From Pseudomonas abietaniphila (GTDB lineage Bacteria > Pseudomonadota > Gammaproteobacteria > Pseudomonadales > Pseudomonadaceae): a stretch of 64,000 bases of DNA. Positions 26,257 to 33,126 of this stretch are shown piece after piece (positions within the stretch are counted from its first letter, which is position 1; each line of letters opens with the position of its first letter). Under the pieces are notes generated by a model, which saw only the letters and a program-made list of their open reading frames with translations, was not told where the DNA came from and made no database searches. The stretch covers positions 6,448,001-6,512,000 of the forward strand of contig NZ_CP155619.1 in NCBI RefSeq assembly GCF_039697315.1, read 5' to 3'. Made by a program: the position numbers and the translations under genes.

Positions 26257-27051
26257 ATGGCCACGCATACCTCCAATAACGCTCAGAAGCGCCTCGCAGT
26301 GTTGATCGACGCCGACAATGCCCCAGCAGCAATCGTCGAAGGCCTGTTTGAAGAAATTGCTAAGTACGGCGTCGCCAGCGTCAAGCGCATCTACGGCGAC
26401 TGGACTGACCCCCATCTCGGCGGCTGGAAGAAAGTCCTGCTCGATCACTCGATTCACCCCATCCAGCAATTCGCCTACACCAAAGGCAAAAATGCCACCG
26501 ACAGTTCGCTTATCATCGATGCCATGGACTTGCTATACACCCGCCGCTTTGACGGATTTTGCCTAGTATCGAGCGACAGCGATTTCACTCGATTAGCTTC
26601 TCGATTACGTGAAGAGGGTTTGACCGTTTATGGGTTCGGCGAAGAGAAAACACCCAAGCCGTTCGTGGCCGCATGCGACAAATTCATTTACATCGAGTTA
26701 CTCCGTGAGGATGTCGTTTCACCTACCAATGGTGAGCCTAGTACGGCTTCTGTTGCGCCCCCTGATGTGGCCAAACCAGCAGTTGCTGAGCCTTCTAAAA
26801 AGCCTAAAGCACCGGTGGGCTTTATCGCCAAGATCATGGACGACATTGCTGACGAGGATGGCTGGGCACATTTAGGCGCGCTGGGCGCGAACATTACGAA
26901 ACTACGTCCGGATTTTGACCCACGCACTCATGGCTACAAAAAACTGAGCGACCTCATCAAAGGCTACCCGCAGTCGTTTGAGCTGCAAGCCAGAGGCACA
27001 TCGGGTGGCACGGCAGTGATGTACGCTCGTCACAAGCAGCCAAGCAAATGA
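26257..27051 (+). CDS. NYN-domain ribonuclease with C-terminal LOTUS/OST-HTH domain
   Basis: A 264-aa protein. Residues 10-150 form a NYN (PIN-like) nuclease domain: AVLIDADNAP, TDSSLIIDAMDLLY and LVSSDSDFTRLA carry the acidic metal-binding residues. Residues 150-185 are a Pro/Ala linker. Residues 185-260 fit an OST-HTH/LOTUS RNA-binding domain (the segment with GWAHLGALG and the HGYKKLSDLIK motif). This NYN-LOTUS layout occurs in bacteria and in eukaryotic MARF1-type RNA regulators. All acidic residues appear intact, so an RNase role is likely. It appears to have been inserted between the two members of the duplicated DUF7693/69-aa unit. Confidence 0.85.
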   Translation: MATHTSNNAQKRLAVLIDADNAPAAIVEGLFEEIAKYGVASVKRIYGDWTDPHLGGWKKVLLDHSIHPIQQFAYTKGKNATDSSLIIDAMDLLYTRRFDGFCLVSSDSDFTRLASRLREEGLTVYGFGEEKTPKPFVAACDKFIYIELLREDVVSPTNGEPSTASVAPPDVAKPAVAEPSKKPKAPVGFIAKIMDDIADEDGWAHLGALGANITKLRPDFDPRTHGYKKLSDLIKGYPQSFELQARGTSGGTAVMYARHKQPSK

Positions 27052-27121
27052 CAGACATACCTCCTGGTGGACGCCAACTGTCCGTGACCGGCAAGCTTTA
27101 CGGTCACTCTGGCCCGCCGTG

Positions 27122-27508
27122 CTAAGTTGATCCAATGAGCCAACCCTTGTTCGACCTTGACCTCATCCATCTCGCTGCAGCGGCGAAATCGTTTTCGAAC
27201 AGGTAAAGGGCATTCTCAAAGACTGCTACCAATGCAACCAAACGGTCGCTTTCTACAGTGTTAAACCGCCCTGCTTTCGCTCTACGCGACAACATTGTGG
27301 GCGACACCCACATAGTCTTTGTGACACCCCCTCGCTGCACCTGCAATAGGCTAGCTATCCGGTCGAGGAATTCAAAAGGCAGTCCTTCGCGAATCAGGTC
27401 ATGAAGCCTGGTACCGCGTGACGGCAGCCCGAGGGTCATCCAAATGCTTTGTGAGATCTGGGCCCCTGGTTGGTATTCCTTTATCGATGACAGCACTTTC
27501 AACTCCAT
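27122..27508 (-). pseudogene. Truncated Xre/MbcA/ParS-type antitoxin
   Basis: A 128-aa leftward frame with the N-terminal part of RES/Xre-type antitoxins: SRGTRLHDLIREGLPFEFLD, a central KTMWVSPTMLSRRAKAG, and the beginning of the DUF2384 toxin-binding region, ENALYLFENDFAAAARWM. The family continues with P-x-x-x-L-x-G-x-x-P and a conserved end; here it diverges abruptly after ARWMRS into an unrelated tail. No RES toxin follows downstream. The most likely reading is an antitoxin gene cut at its 3' end by insertion or deletion, leaving an orphan. Confidence 0.6.
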
Positions 27509-28045
27509 CTGAAAAACCTATGGCTGAGCCGGGCCCGCTGGCCCGAAGCAGCGACTTTAAGAGAAATGCCTCAGCACGCCATCTACTACAAAGCCGTCCT
27601 TCCTGCGAAGAGAAGCGCATTGAACTGTCATAAATTGTCTCAGCTGAAGCAAGTCCTGTTCTTGAAATCGTCTCCTTTTGCCGGTACTTGTAGGGCACCA
27701 ATCTCATGCACGGAAAGCAACCATGCAAGCAAGATTCAGAGTGATTGAAACCACCACACTGGACGATGGCAGCAAGCGATACAGAGATCGTTGATCTTGT
27801 AGAGAGCAGGTCAGCTGGCAAGCGGCAGAAGTAGTTTGCTCGACATTGAATGCTGAACATCCGAGGCAACTGGCAGCGCACGCATCGCGTAGTACCTACT
27901 GAGCCGATACGGCATCCCACTCGCCCTTATGCGGAGCTGCTCGGAGAACTGGTTCTATCATGGATGCGGTGACCGTAGACGCTAGGCAGCTTGAACGGGA
28001 ATTACACCTGCCTGCTACGCTGACCTCTTCCACGGAGGAATCACG
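27509..28045. other. Intergenic region with hairpin and gene scraps
   Basis: No intact gene. At 27530-27555 a GC-rich hairpin (GCCGGGCCCGCTGGCCCGAAG) nearly repeats the one after the exonuclease gene. Around 27978-27998, GACGCTAGGCAGCTTGAACGG resembles the exonuclease gene near 16830 but in a broken frame. The last 40 bases before 28046 duplicate the leader of the first 69-aa gene. Confidence 0.45.
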
Positions 28046-28255
28046 ATGTCGAACGCAGACTTATTCCCTTCCCTACTCTTCAAAATCAATCAGAACCAAC
28101 TCGCCCTTGAGGCCGCCATCATGGAGCTGACGCTGTGGGTCGAGCAGCGAGGTTCAGCGGAGGTCGCTGGCAACGTGCGCGGCGCTTTGGACACAATCAG
28201 CAAGAACGAAGAGTTCATTAATATGACGCTTGCTGTGCTCATGACGCCTGAGTAA
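28046..28255 (+). CDS. 69-aa helical protein, copy 2
   Basis: A paralogue of the protein at 25690 (59 of 69 residues identical), with the same strong ribosome binding site (CCACGGAGGAATCACG). Reading frame and length are conserved despite decay of its former upstream partner, which suggests continued selection. Function unknown. Confidence 0.7.
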   Translation: MSNADLFPSLLFKINQNQLALEAAIMELTLWVEQRGSAEVAGNVRGALDTISKNEEFINMTLAVLMTPE

Positions 28256-28306
28256 AAACCGACACAGTCAAATGGACGTACCTACCGGTAAGAGGAGATA
28301 TCGACA

Positions 28307-29059
28307 ATGGAAAATTGCCCGCATAGATATCTAGAGCTTTCTCTCGACCGATGGAATGAATGTCACTGGCATTTACATCAGATGGAAGCTCACTATCACG
28401 AGCCGGAGCCATTTCGTTATTCGTGCAACTCTTTTTTGCGCGCGGTGAAGGAAGTGCCTGACGCATTGAGTAATGACCTGCAGAAACACCGTGAGGTGAA
28501 GGCAAAAATCAAACCGCAATTCGATATTTTTTCAAAAAACGACTTTATATACAGACTGGGTAAGCAGCGGGATTTTATCGTCCACCATGGAGCGCTGAAC
28601 CTAAATAGCCATGGCCGGATTGGTACAACGGAAGGGGCCAAAATCAAGATCGTCTTTCCGTTTCAGGTACATCCTTGGGAAACTTCGGATGCAGCTTACG
28701 AGCGTTATAAAGCCTTGTGTAAAACAAATAAAGTCTTACGCGGACTAGGCCCCGATTGCGATTCCGCCCCGGCTCTTTGGCGCACATGGATGATTCCACA
28801 ATTTCCGAACCGAGACCTTCTCGACATTGCGTTTGAGGCGTGGAGTCACCTAGGCGAACTCCTATCTGTGGCAGTAGAGGCATTTGGCGGTGAAAAGCTG
28901 GATCTCAGCTTACCTTGTCGTCACGCCCCAGAACTCATCCGAATCAGACGATATAGCCAGTATGAGTTTTTTTTGAGCGTCGACGGAATCGATCTAAAAG
29001 AGGAAGAGCGGAAATGGCGCGAGCGACATACCAAGGCCGATCCAACGCAGGAGAGTTAA
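28307..29059 (+). CDS. Protein with HEPN-like R-X4-H motif
   Basis: A 250-aa protein of unknown function. Residues 84-95 read GKQRDFIVHHGA, with Arg88 and His93 in HEPN R-X4-H spacing within a helical stretch. The N-terminus has a His/Glu/aromatic-rich helix (ECHWHLHQMEAHYHE), and the rest lacks recognised motifs. AAGAGGAG precedes the ATG at proper distance. It lies 51 bases after the 69-aa gene and converges with the next gene. It is probably one of several HEPN-type proteins in this island. Confidence 0.5.
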   Translation: MENCPHRYLELSLDRWNECHWHLHQMEAHYHEPEPFRYSCNSFLRAVKEVPDALSNDLQKHREVKAKIKPQFDIFSKNDFIYRLGKQRDFIVHHGALNLNSHGRIGTTEGAKIKIVFPFQVHPWETSDAAYERYKALCKTNKVLRGLGPDCDSAPALWRTWMIPQFPNRDLLDIAFEAWSHLGELLSVAVEAFGGEKLDLSLPCRHAPELIRIRRYSQYEFFLSVDGIDLKEEERKWRERHTKADPTQES

Positions 29060-29087
29060 CCGCAATGGCTTGATAGGCATGCAGCTC

Positions 29088-29852
29088 TCATGGCCACTCA
29101 TTAGACTGGTAGTCGGAACTTGTTGCCCGCAAAAATCCGGCCTCGAAATTGCGGATTGAAACAAATAATTCTTCATCACCAAAGGCCTTTGCTGTGAAGC
29201 AACAAGCCATGATGCCACGATAGAAATAGTTCCAAAGATCAGCGCGATGCTCGGCTTGCCTCAAGGTTCCATGCATGCCCCGCATTTGGAACCTTGGTGG
29301 AGCCCCCCCGTACATATCCATAATTTGCGGTGACGCGGCATGGACGTAACCAGAATATGCCTTACTGACAGTTCTGGATGCGTCCAGGTTCTTGCTTGAG
29401 CCTTTTGGGCCGTTTACACATCGATCCAAATACGCGCGAATCTTTTTCCTCGGAACCATTGCCCGATCTTTGGACGAAACAGCAACGTCATTGGGATCAA
29501 ACTCTTCTTGAAAGAAATCCTCCAGATATCTCGTATGTGAAGGAGTCGACTCTCCAAGTATTACCGAGAAAGATAGGAATGAAATATCTTCGGTGATCTC
29601 ATCAAGAATTCGTTGTAGGGCGGCCTGCTCTTGAACAAATCCTGCGTCCAAGAGCAGCCTTGCGGCATGGAGACCGCTCACCATACGAGCGAGCTTCTGC
29701 ACCAGAGCTTGATGTACCGTCTTCTCTACATACCGATAAACGAACGAATCCTTGTACTGAACACGTCTTGGTGCAGGGACGCGCATTGAAAATACATTAA
29801 CTGTGCGTTCCATATGTTCTAGCGCTTGCTCGTACAAATTCATATCCGTCAT
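29088..29852 (-). CDS. Hypothetical helical protein
   Basis: A 254-aa protein I cannot assign. It is predominantly helical; a mid-protein segment SKAYSGYVHAASPQ followed by a Met/Arg-rich stretch resembles the YxxYVHA pattern seen in some DUF5677/HEPN-relative proteins, but Arg is not at the canonical spacing. The gene is convergent with the HEPN-like gene at 28307 and 106 bases downstream of the HEPN-zinc-ribbon gene, with which it may share transcription. Start ATG 29852; an ATG three codons in is also possible. Confidence 0.5.
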   Translation of the reverse strand: MTDMNLYEQALEHMERTVNVFSMRVPAPRRVQYKDSFVYRYVEKTVHQALVQKLARMVSGLHAARLLLDAGFVQEQAALQRILDEITEDISFLSFSVILGESTPSHTRYLEDFFQEEFDPNDVAVSSKDRAMVPRKKIRAYLDRCVNGPKGSSKNLDASRTVSKAYSGYVHAASPQIMDMYGGAPPRFQMRGMHGTLRQAEHRADLWNYFYRGIMACCFTAKAFGDEELFVSIRNFEAGFLRATSSDYQSNEWP

Positions 29853-29958
29853 CTGGAAACTGCCATCAGGCGATGATTGATCGCAAAATGTTTTTTTAGT
29901 CGTCCGGCTACATGTTCATCGCCAGCAGCCAAAACGCGATTAGCAAGAGGGATAAACG

Positions 29959-30927
29959 TTACTCAGCCATCATTTTGTCGTAGCGATGTTGGCAGTAACT
30001 GCATTTACCCTCGGAGTACAACCGTTCCTCGATGGAGAGTGGCTCCCCACAGTCTTCGCAACTAGAGTATTCCAACTCGCTGAAGCATGCCGCACACTCA
30101 CCCTCGTCTACCAATAACGCATCCTCTCCACATTCGGGGCAGGTACACGTAACTGGTTCGTCGCCATCCTTAACGCGCCAGTGATTTCTACCCGCCATAC
30201 GAGCAGAAACAGCCGGCCCAACGACCGCTGCGTATAAAGCCTCCTCCTGGCAACTGCTACAAATAAACGTGATAGCGCCACGCGTAGCTGTTGGATCAGT
30301 CACTTTCACCAACCGAGACTCACATTCCGGGCAAACCATAGAATCAATAGATTCGGTTACGGCACCAAAAGGCCAACTGACGGAGTTGAGGTTTTCCTGG
30401 CAAGCTCTCAGCTCAGCTTCAAAAACCGCCGTGACACTCAGCATGAGATCCCAGCATTCCTGGCCCAGAATATCCACTGGCCGCTCATCCAAGTGTGGCT
30501 CACAGAACTGCGTGATAAGGTGCAACGCGTTCGCAACCGCTTCCTTCATGCGCTCGACAGGCAACTGGCTATAGTAATGCTCAATATCGTTGCGAATATC
30601 TTGCAGCGCCTTGAGGAGCTTCCAGTCCACTCCAGTAATGCCCAAGGCATTCAGACGCTCAATGATGTCTTGTACTTCTACAGTTTTTTTACCCTTGCCG
30701 ATCCAAATAACTGCTCCGGTTGTAGGGTCGGTCACTGGGATAACCTTGGTCTTCAAAAGTGCTTCATCTGAATTTTCAGGGCTTAGCTGCTGTAGCTTGT
30801 ATTTGAATAGCAGCAGGATTCCCGCGTACAGATTGCGAATTGCGGAAAGCACTCTGCGATCATCCTCCTCATGGAAATCCTCCATCCCAACCTGGATGGA
30901 TTCCACTGCATTCCTTAGCATCGACAT
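29959..30927 (-). CDS. HEPN domain fused to zinc ribbons
   Basis: A 322-aa protein. The N-terminal 180 residues are helical with LQDIRNDIEHYYS, placing Arg112 and His117 in R-X4-H spacing. The C-terminal 140 residues hold several zinc-ribbon-type Cys pairs: CPEC, CSSC, CTCPEC, CAAC, CEDC and CSYC. HEPN fused to treble or rubredoxin-like zinc ribbons suggests an RNA-binding or ribonuclease role. No partner is obvious apart from the downstream hypothetical gene. Whether it is catalytic is uncertain. Confidence 0.6.
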   Translation of the reverse strand: MSMLRNAVESIQVGMEDFHEEDDRRVLSAIRNLYAGILLLFKYKLQQLSPENSDEALLKTKVIPVTDPTTGAVIWIGKGKKTVEVQDIIERLNALGITGVDWKLLKALQDIRNDIEHYYSQLPVERMKEAVANALHLITQFCEPHLDERPVDILGQECWDLMLSVTAVFEAELRACQENLNSVSWPFGAVTESIDSMVCPECESRLVKVTDPTATRGAITFICSSCQEEALYAAVVGPAVSARMAGRNHWRVKDGDEPVTCTCPECGEDALLVDEGECAACFSELEYSSCEDCGEPLSIEERLYSEGKCSYCQHRYDKMMAE

Positions 30928-31362
30928 ACAAGGTTCCTCCCGTTTTTAGCTACTGAGTGTAGCGTGCCGCCGGGGTCATCGGAGCACATATGACCACCGT
31001 TCGCTAGTAGAACAGATCTCGTAGCGAGGGTTGTGTCGGAAGCGCCCCATACTGACCAAATACTATCCGTCAGATGTCTCAAGTTCGTCCTGCAATGCGA
31101 GCCTGGCGATCAAGTATGGGAGAGTCAACGTGCGACTCTAAAATCCAAGGCGCGACATGGAGGGAGCAGATGAAACCTGGAAGGCCGTCGTGGGGTGGCG
31201 AGTACTGGATCAACCCCGCCAGATCACGACTTGGGATAATGTAGTTTTCGGTTTTTGCTCAGGGCCTGCGGCATAGGCACGCTCATGGTGGCACAAAGGC
31301 TGCTTGGCTTGCCCGTGGCAGGGTTAGACCCAGCCACGAACAGGCTGACATGCGCATTCGGG
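30928..31362. other. Intergenic region
   Basis: About 435 bases between two leftward genes. Overlapping short frames (31224 onward) are antisense or out-of-phase shadows of the GIY-YIG gene. I see no repeat, RNA gene or clear terminator; promoter elements for the HEPN-zinc-ribbon gene should sit near 30930-31000. Confidence 0.4.
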
Positions 31363-32184
31363 TTAATTACCGTTGAGACCACTGTCTCTAGTAAGAAGTC
31401 GACGCTTCCAGTCATTTTCACGTTCCAGCATTTGCTCCTTGCCCGTGTGCTTATCTGCAATTTCCAGAATGGAGAAGTGGAAACCGTCTGTGAATATCGT
31501 CCCCTTCTCATCTCTCAATGCCTTGAGCCTCTTGTTGCCGCCATGCCCACCCTTTGCGTACTCGCACCACCGGCCCCAGAGCCCTGATTCGCCCGTAGCG
31601 CTGCCTACGTACAGCATCTGATGCTCACGGTCGGATATCAGATAAACGCCAGCCACGCTTGACAGAGCAGCCTCCCATGACTGGATGTTCTCCCTGGCGA
31701 TGATCTTGAGTTCACGAAAACTAATCTCGACAGATTTGAATCCTGGGAATGGGCCTATGGTCAGCGGTGACGGCAGAATCTGCGAAATAGACATTCTGTC
31801 GATGCAATTATGTAGAAGACGATATGAAGGGCGGTCGGTACGATGGAAGTTGATTATCAGGCGCCCCTCAAGCTCCTTGAATTCTTCTAGGCGATTGAAC
31901 GTGTAGCGAAATTTGCATTTGGTGCTTGGATCACTGATTGGCGTGGCCTTAAATGAGTCATACGCTCCCACGAACAGCCAGTGCTTTGGGTTGGGCATCT
32001 GAATAACAGAAATCAGATACTTGCGCTGAAAATTTCGCTGCATCTGCCAAGACTGCCAGTAATCGAATTTCCCATCCAGGTAGACATCCAAAGGATCAAC
32101 CTTGCCGTTAAAACATGCCAAGTGGATCTTGGTATGTTTGGGGTCAAACTGGGGAAAAACTGACCCGAGTAACTTCTCGAGCAT
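31363..32184 (-). CDS. GIY-YIG nuclease-family protein
   Basis: A 273-aa protein with a C-terminal GIY-YIG domain starting around residue 175: AGVYLISD...QMLYVGSATG (the G-[IV]-Y and Y-[IV]-G strands), followed by LWGRWCEYAKGGHGGNK and a Glu-containing helix. The N-terminal 170 residues (aromatic-rich; unrecognised) may bind substrate or partner. This layout resembles GIY-YIG proteins of unknown function found beside defence genes. It is single, with mvaT upstream on the same strand 200 bases away beyond a terminator. Confidence 0.75.
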   Translation of the reverse strand: MLEKLLGSVFPQFDPKHTKIHLACFNGKVDPLDVYLDGKFDYWQSWQMQRNFQRKYLISVIQMPNPKHWLFVGAYDSFKATPISDPSTKCKFRYTFNRLEEFKELEGRLIINFHRTDRPSYRLLHNCIDRMSISQILPSPLTIGPFPGFKSVEISFRELKIIARENIQSWEAALSSVAGVYLISDREHQMLYVGSATGESGLWGRWCEYAKGGHGGNKRLKALRDEKGTIFTDGFHFSILEIADKHTGKEQMLERENDWKRRLLTRDSGLNGN

Positions 32185-32344
32185 GCGGTGGGCTCCTGGC
32201 GGGCGATAACGTCATGTTGTTCATCACGGGCAATATGGTGTCATCCAAGACGAAAATCAATGAGCTTGGTTCGATTGTTTCTGGCGGTTAAGTAGAGCGG
32301 TATTCAGCGATAAGCACTTCACCAGCAGTTGCTACTGCCCGATG

Positions 32345-32372
32345 AAAATAAAGGGCCCTAAGGGGCCCTTTG
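32345..32372 (-). terminator. Rho-independent terminator of the mvaT-like gene
   Basis: On the minus strand AAAGGGCCCC...GGGCCCTTT forms a nearly perfect stem followed by ATTTT, just after the mvaT stop. The same stem also has A-rich flanks for the other strand. Confidence 0.75.
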
Positions 32373-32386
32373 TACTCAAACCAAGA

Positions 32387-32752
32387 TCACTTGGTCAGCC
32401 AGGACTCAACGGTCGCAGCGCCGTGCTGTGCTTTCCACTCCTTCAAAGTCTTGTGATTGCCGCCTTTCGTTTCGACTACTTCGCCAGTGTGTGGGTTTTT
32501 ATAAACCTTTACCTGGCGCGGCTTGCGGCTGCCGGCTTTGGACTCAACGGCTGGAGCGCGACGGCCCGCCTGCGGATCCAGCAAATTGATCACATCCTTC
32601 AAGCTGTAGCCGTACTCAGCCAGCAACGCGCGCAGCTTGGACTCAAATTCAATTTCTTTTTTTAGGCCAGCATCGTCTTTCAAAGCTTCGAGAGCTTGAA
32701 GCTGCTCGGCCAGGTGTTTTTCGAGTTGGCGGAATTCTGCAAGTTTGGACAT
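32387..32752 (-). CDS. MvaT/MvaU-family H-NS-like nucleoid protein
   Basis: A 121-aa xenogeneic silencer. The N-terminal 60 residues form the coiled-coil oligomerisation region (FESKLRALLAEYG). The C-terminal DNA-binding domain shows KVYKNPHTGEVVETKGGNHK and LKEWKAQHG, the diagnostic MvaT AT-hook-like region. It is shorter than and different from typical chromosomal MvaT, so it is likely an island paralogue. It probably binds AT-rich DNA such as the caspase and tni regions and dampens their expression. A rho-independent terminator follows, and a 38-base palindrome lies about 100 bases upstream of the start codon. Confidence 0.9.
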   Translation of the reverse strand: MSKLAEFRQLEKHLAEQLQALEALKDDAGLKKEIEFESKLRALLAEYGYSLKDVINLLDPQAGRRAPAVESKAGSRKPRQVKVYKNPHTGEVVETKGGNHKTLKEWKAQHGAATVESWLTK

Positions 32753-32850
32753 GGCGAGTCTCTTTTAGATAGTTTCCTAACAGTATATTGCAAATCGATC
32801 ATCGCAATAGGCGCTGCTTGCGATAACTGAGACTGAAACGAAGAATCAGT

Positions 32851-32888
32851 AATTATGGCTCAGCAATAATTATTGCTGAGCCATAATT
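32851..32888. repeat. Perfect 38-bp palindrome upstream of mvaT-like gene
   Basis: AATTATGGCTCAGCAATAA is followed immediately by its exact reverse complement, with no spacer. It lies in the 374-base gap between the STAND gene end and the mvaT-like start (both leftward). No T-run follows, so a terminator is less likely than an operator, a cruciform site or a scar of an inverted insertion. Nothing else in 32753-33126 is recognisable. Confidence 0.85.
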
Positions 32889-33126
32889 CGGAATAATTCA
32901 GTTTTGCCGGTGCCTCGAACGACTTTATCGCTGGCGCAGCTCGTATCACTTGCAGTGCACCGTCCATAGCTGATCAACCCGCGTCGTGAAGCTCTGGCTC
33001 ATCATCTCCCGGCGCATCCCCAAACGGGATTGGTTGGCACACTTGCCGAGCGCAGTGTTCCCCTACCCCTCAAGTTTATCTCGACACTAACGTCCTTACT
33101 CTCAAACTCATTGCATGGTGCTCATC

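Noticed and set aside
31255..31587. Rightward 110-codon frame
   Set aside because: Antisense to the GIY-YIG gene, with no similarity or ribosome binding site.
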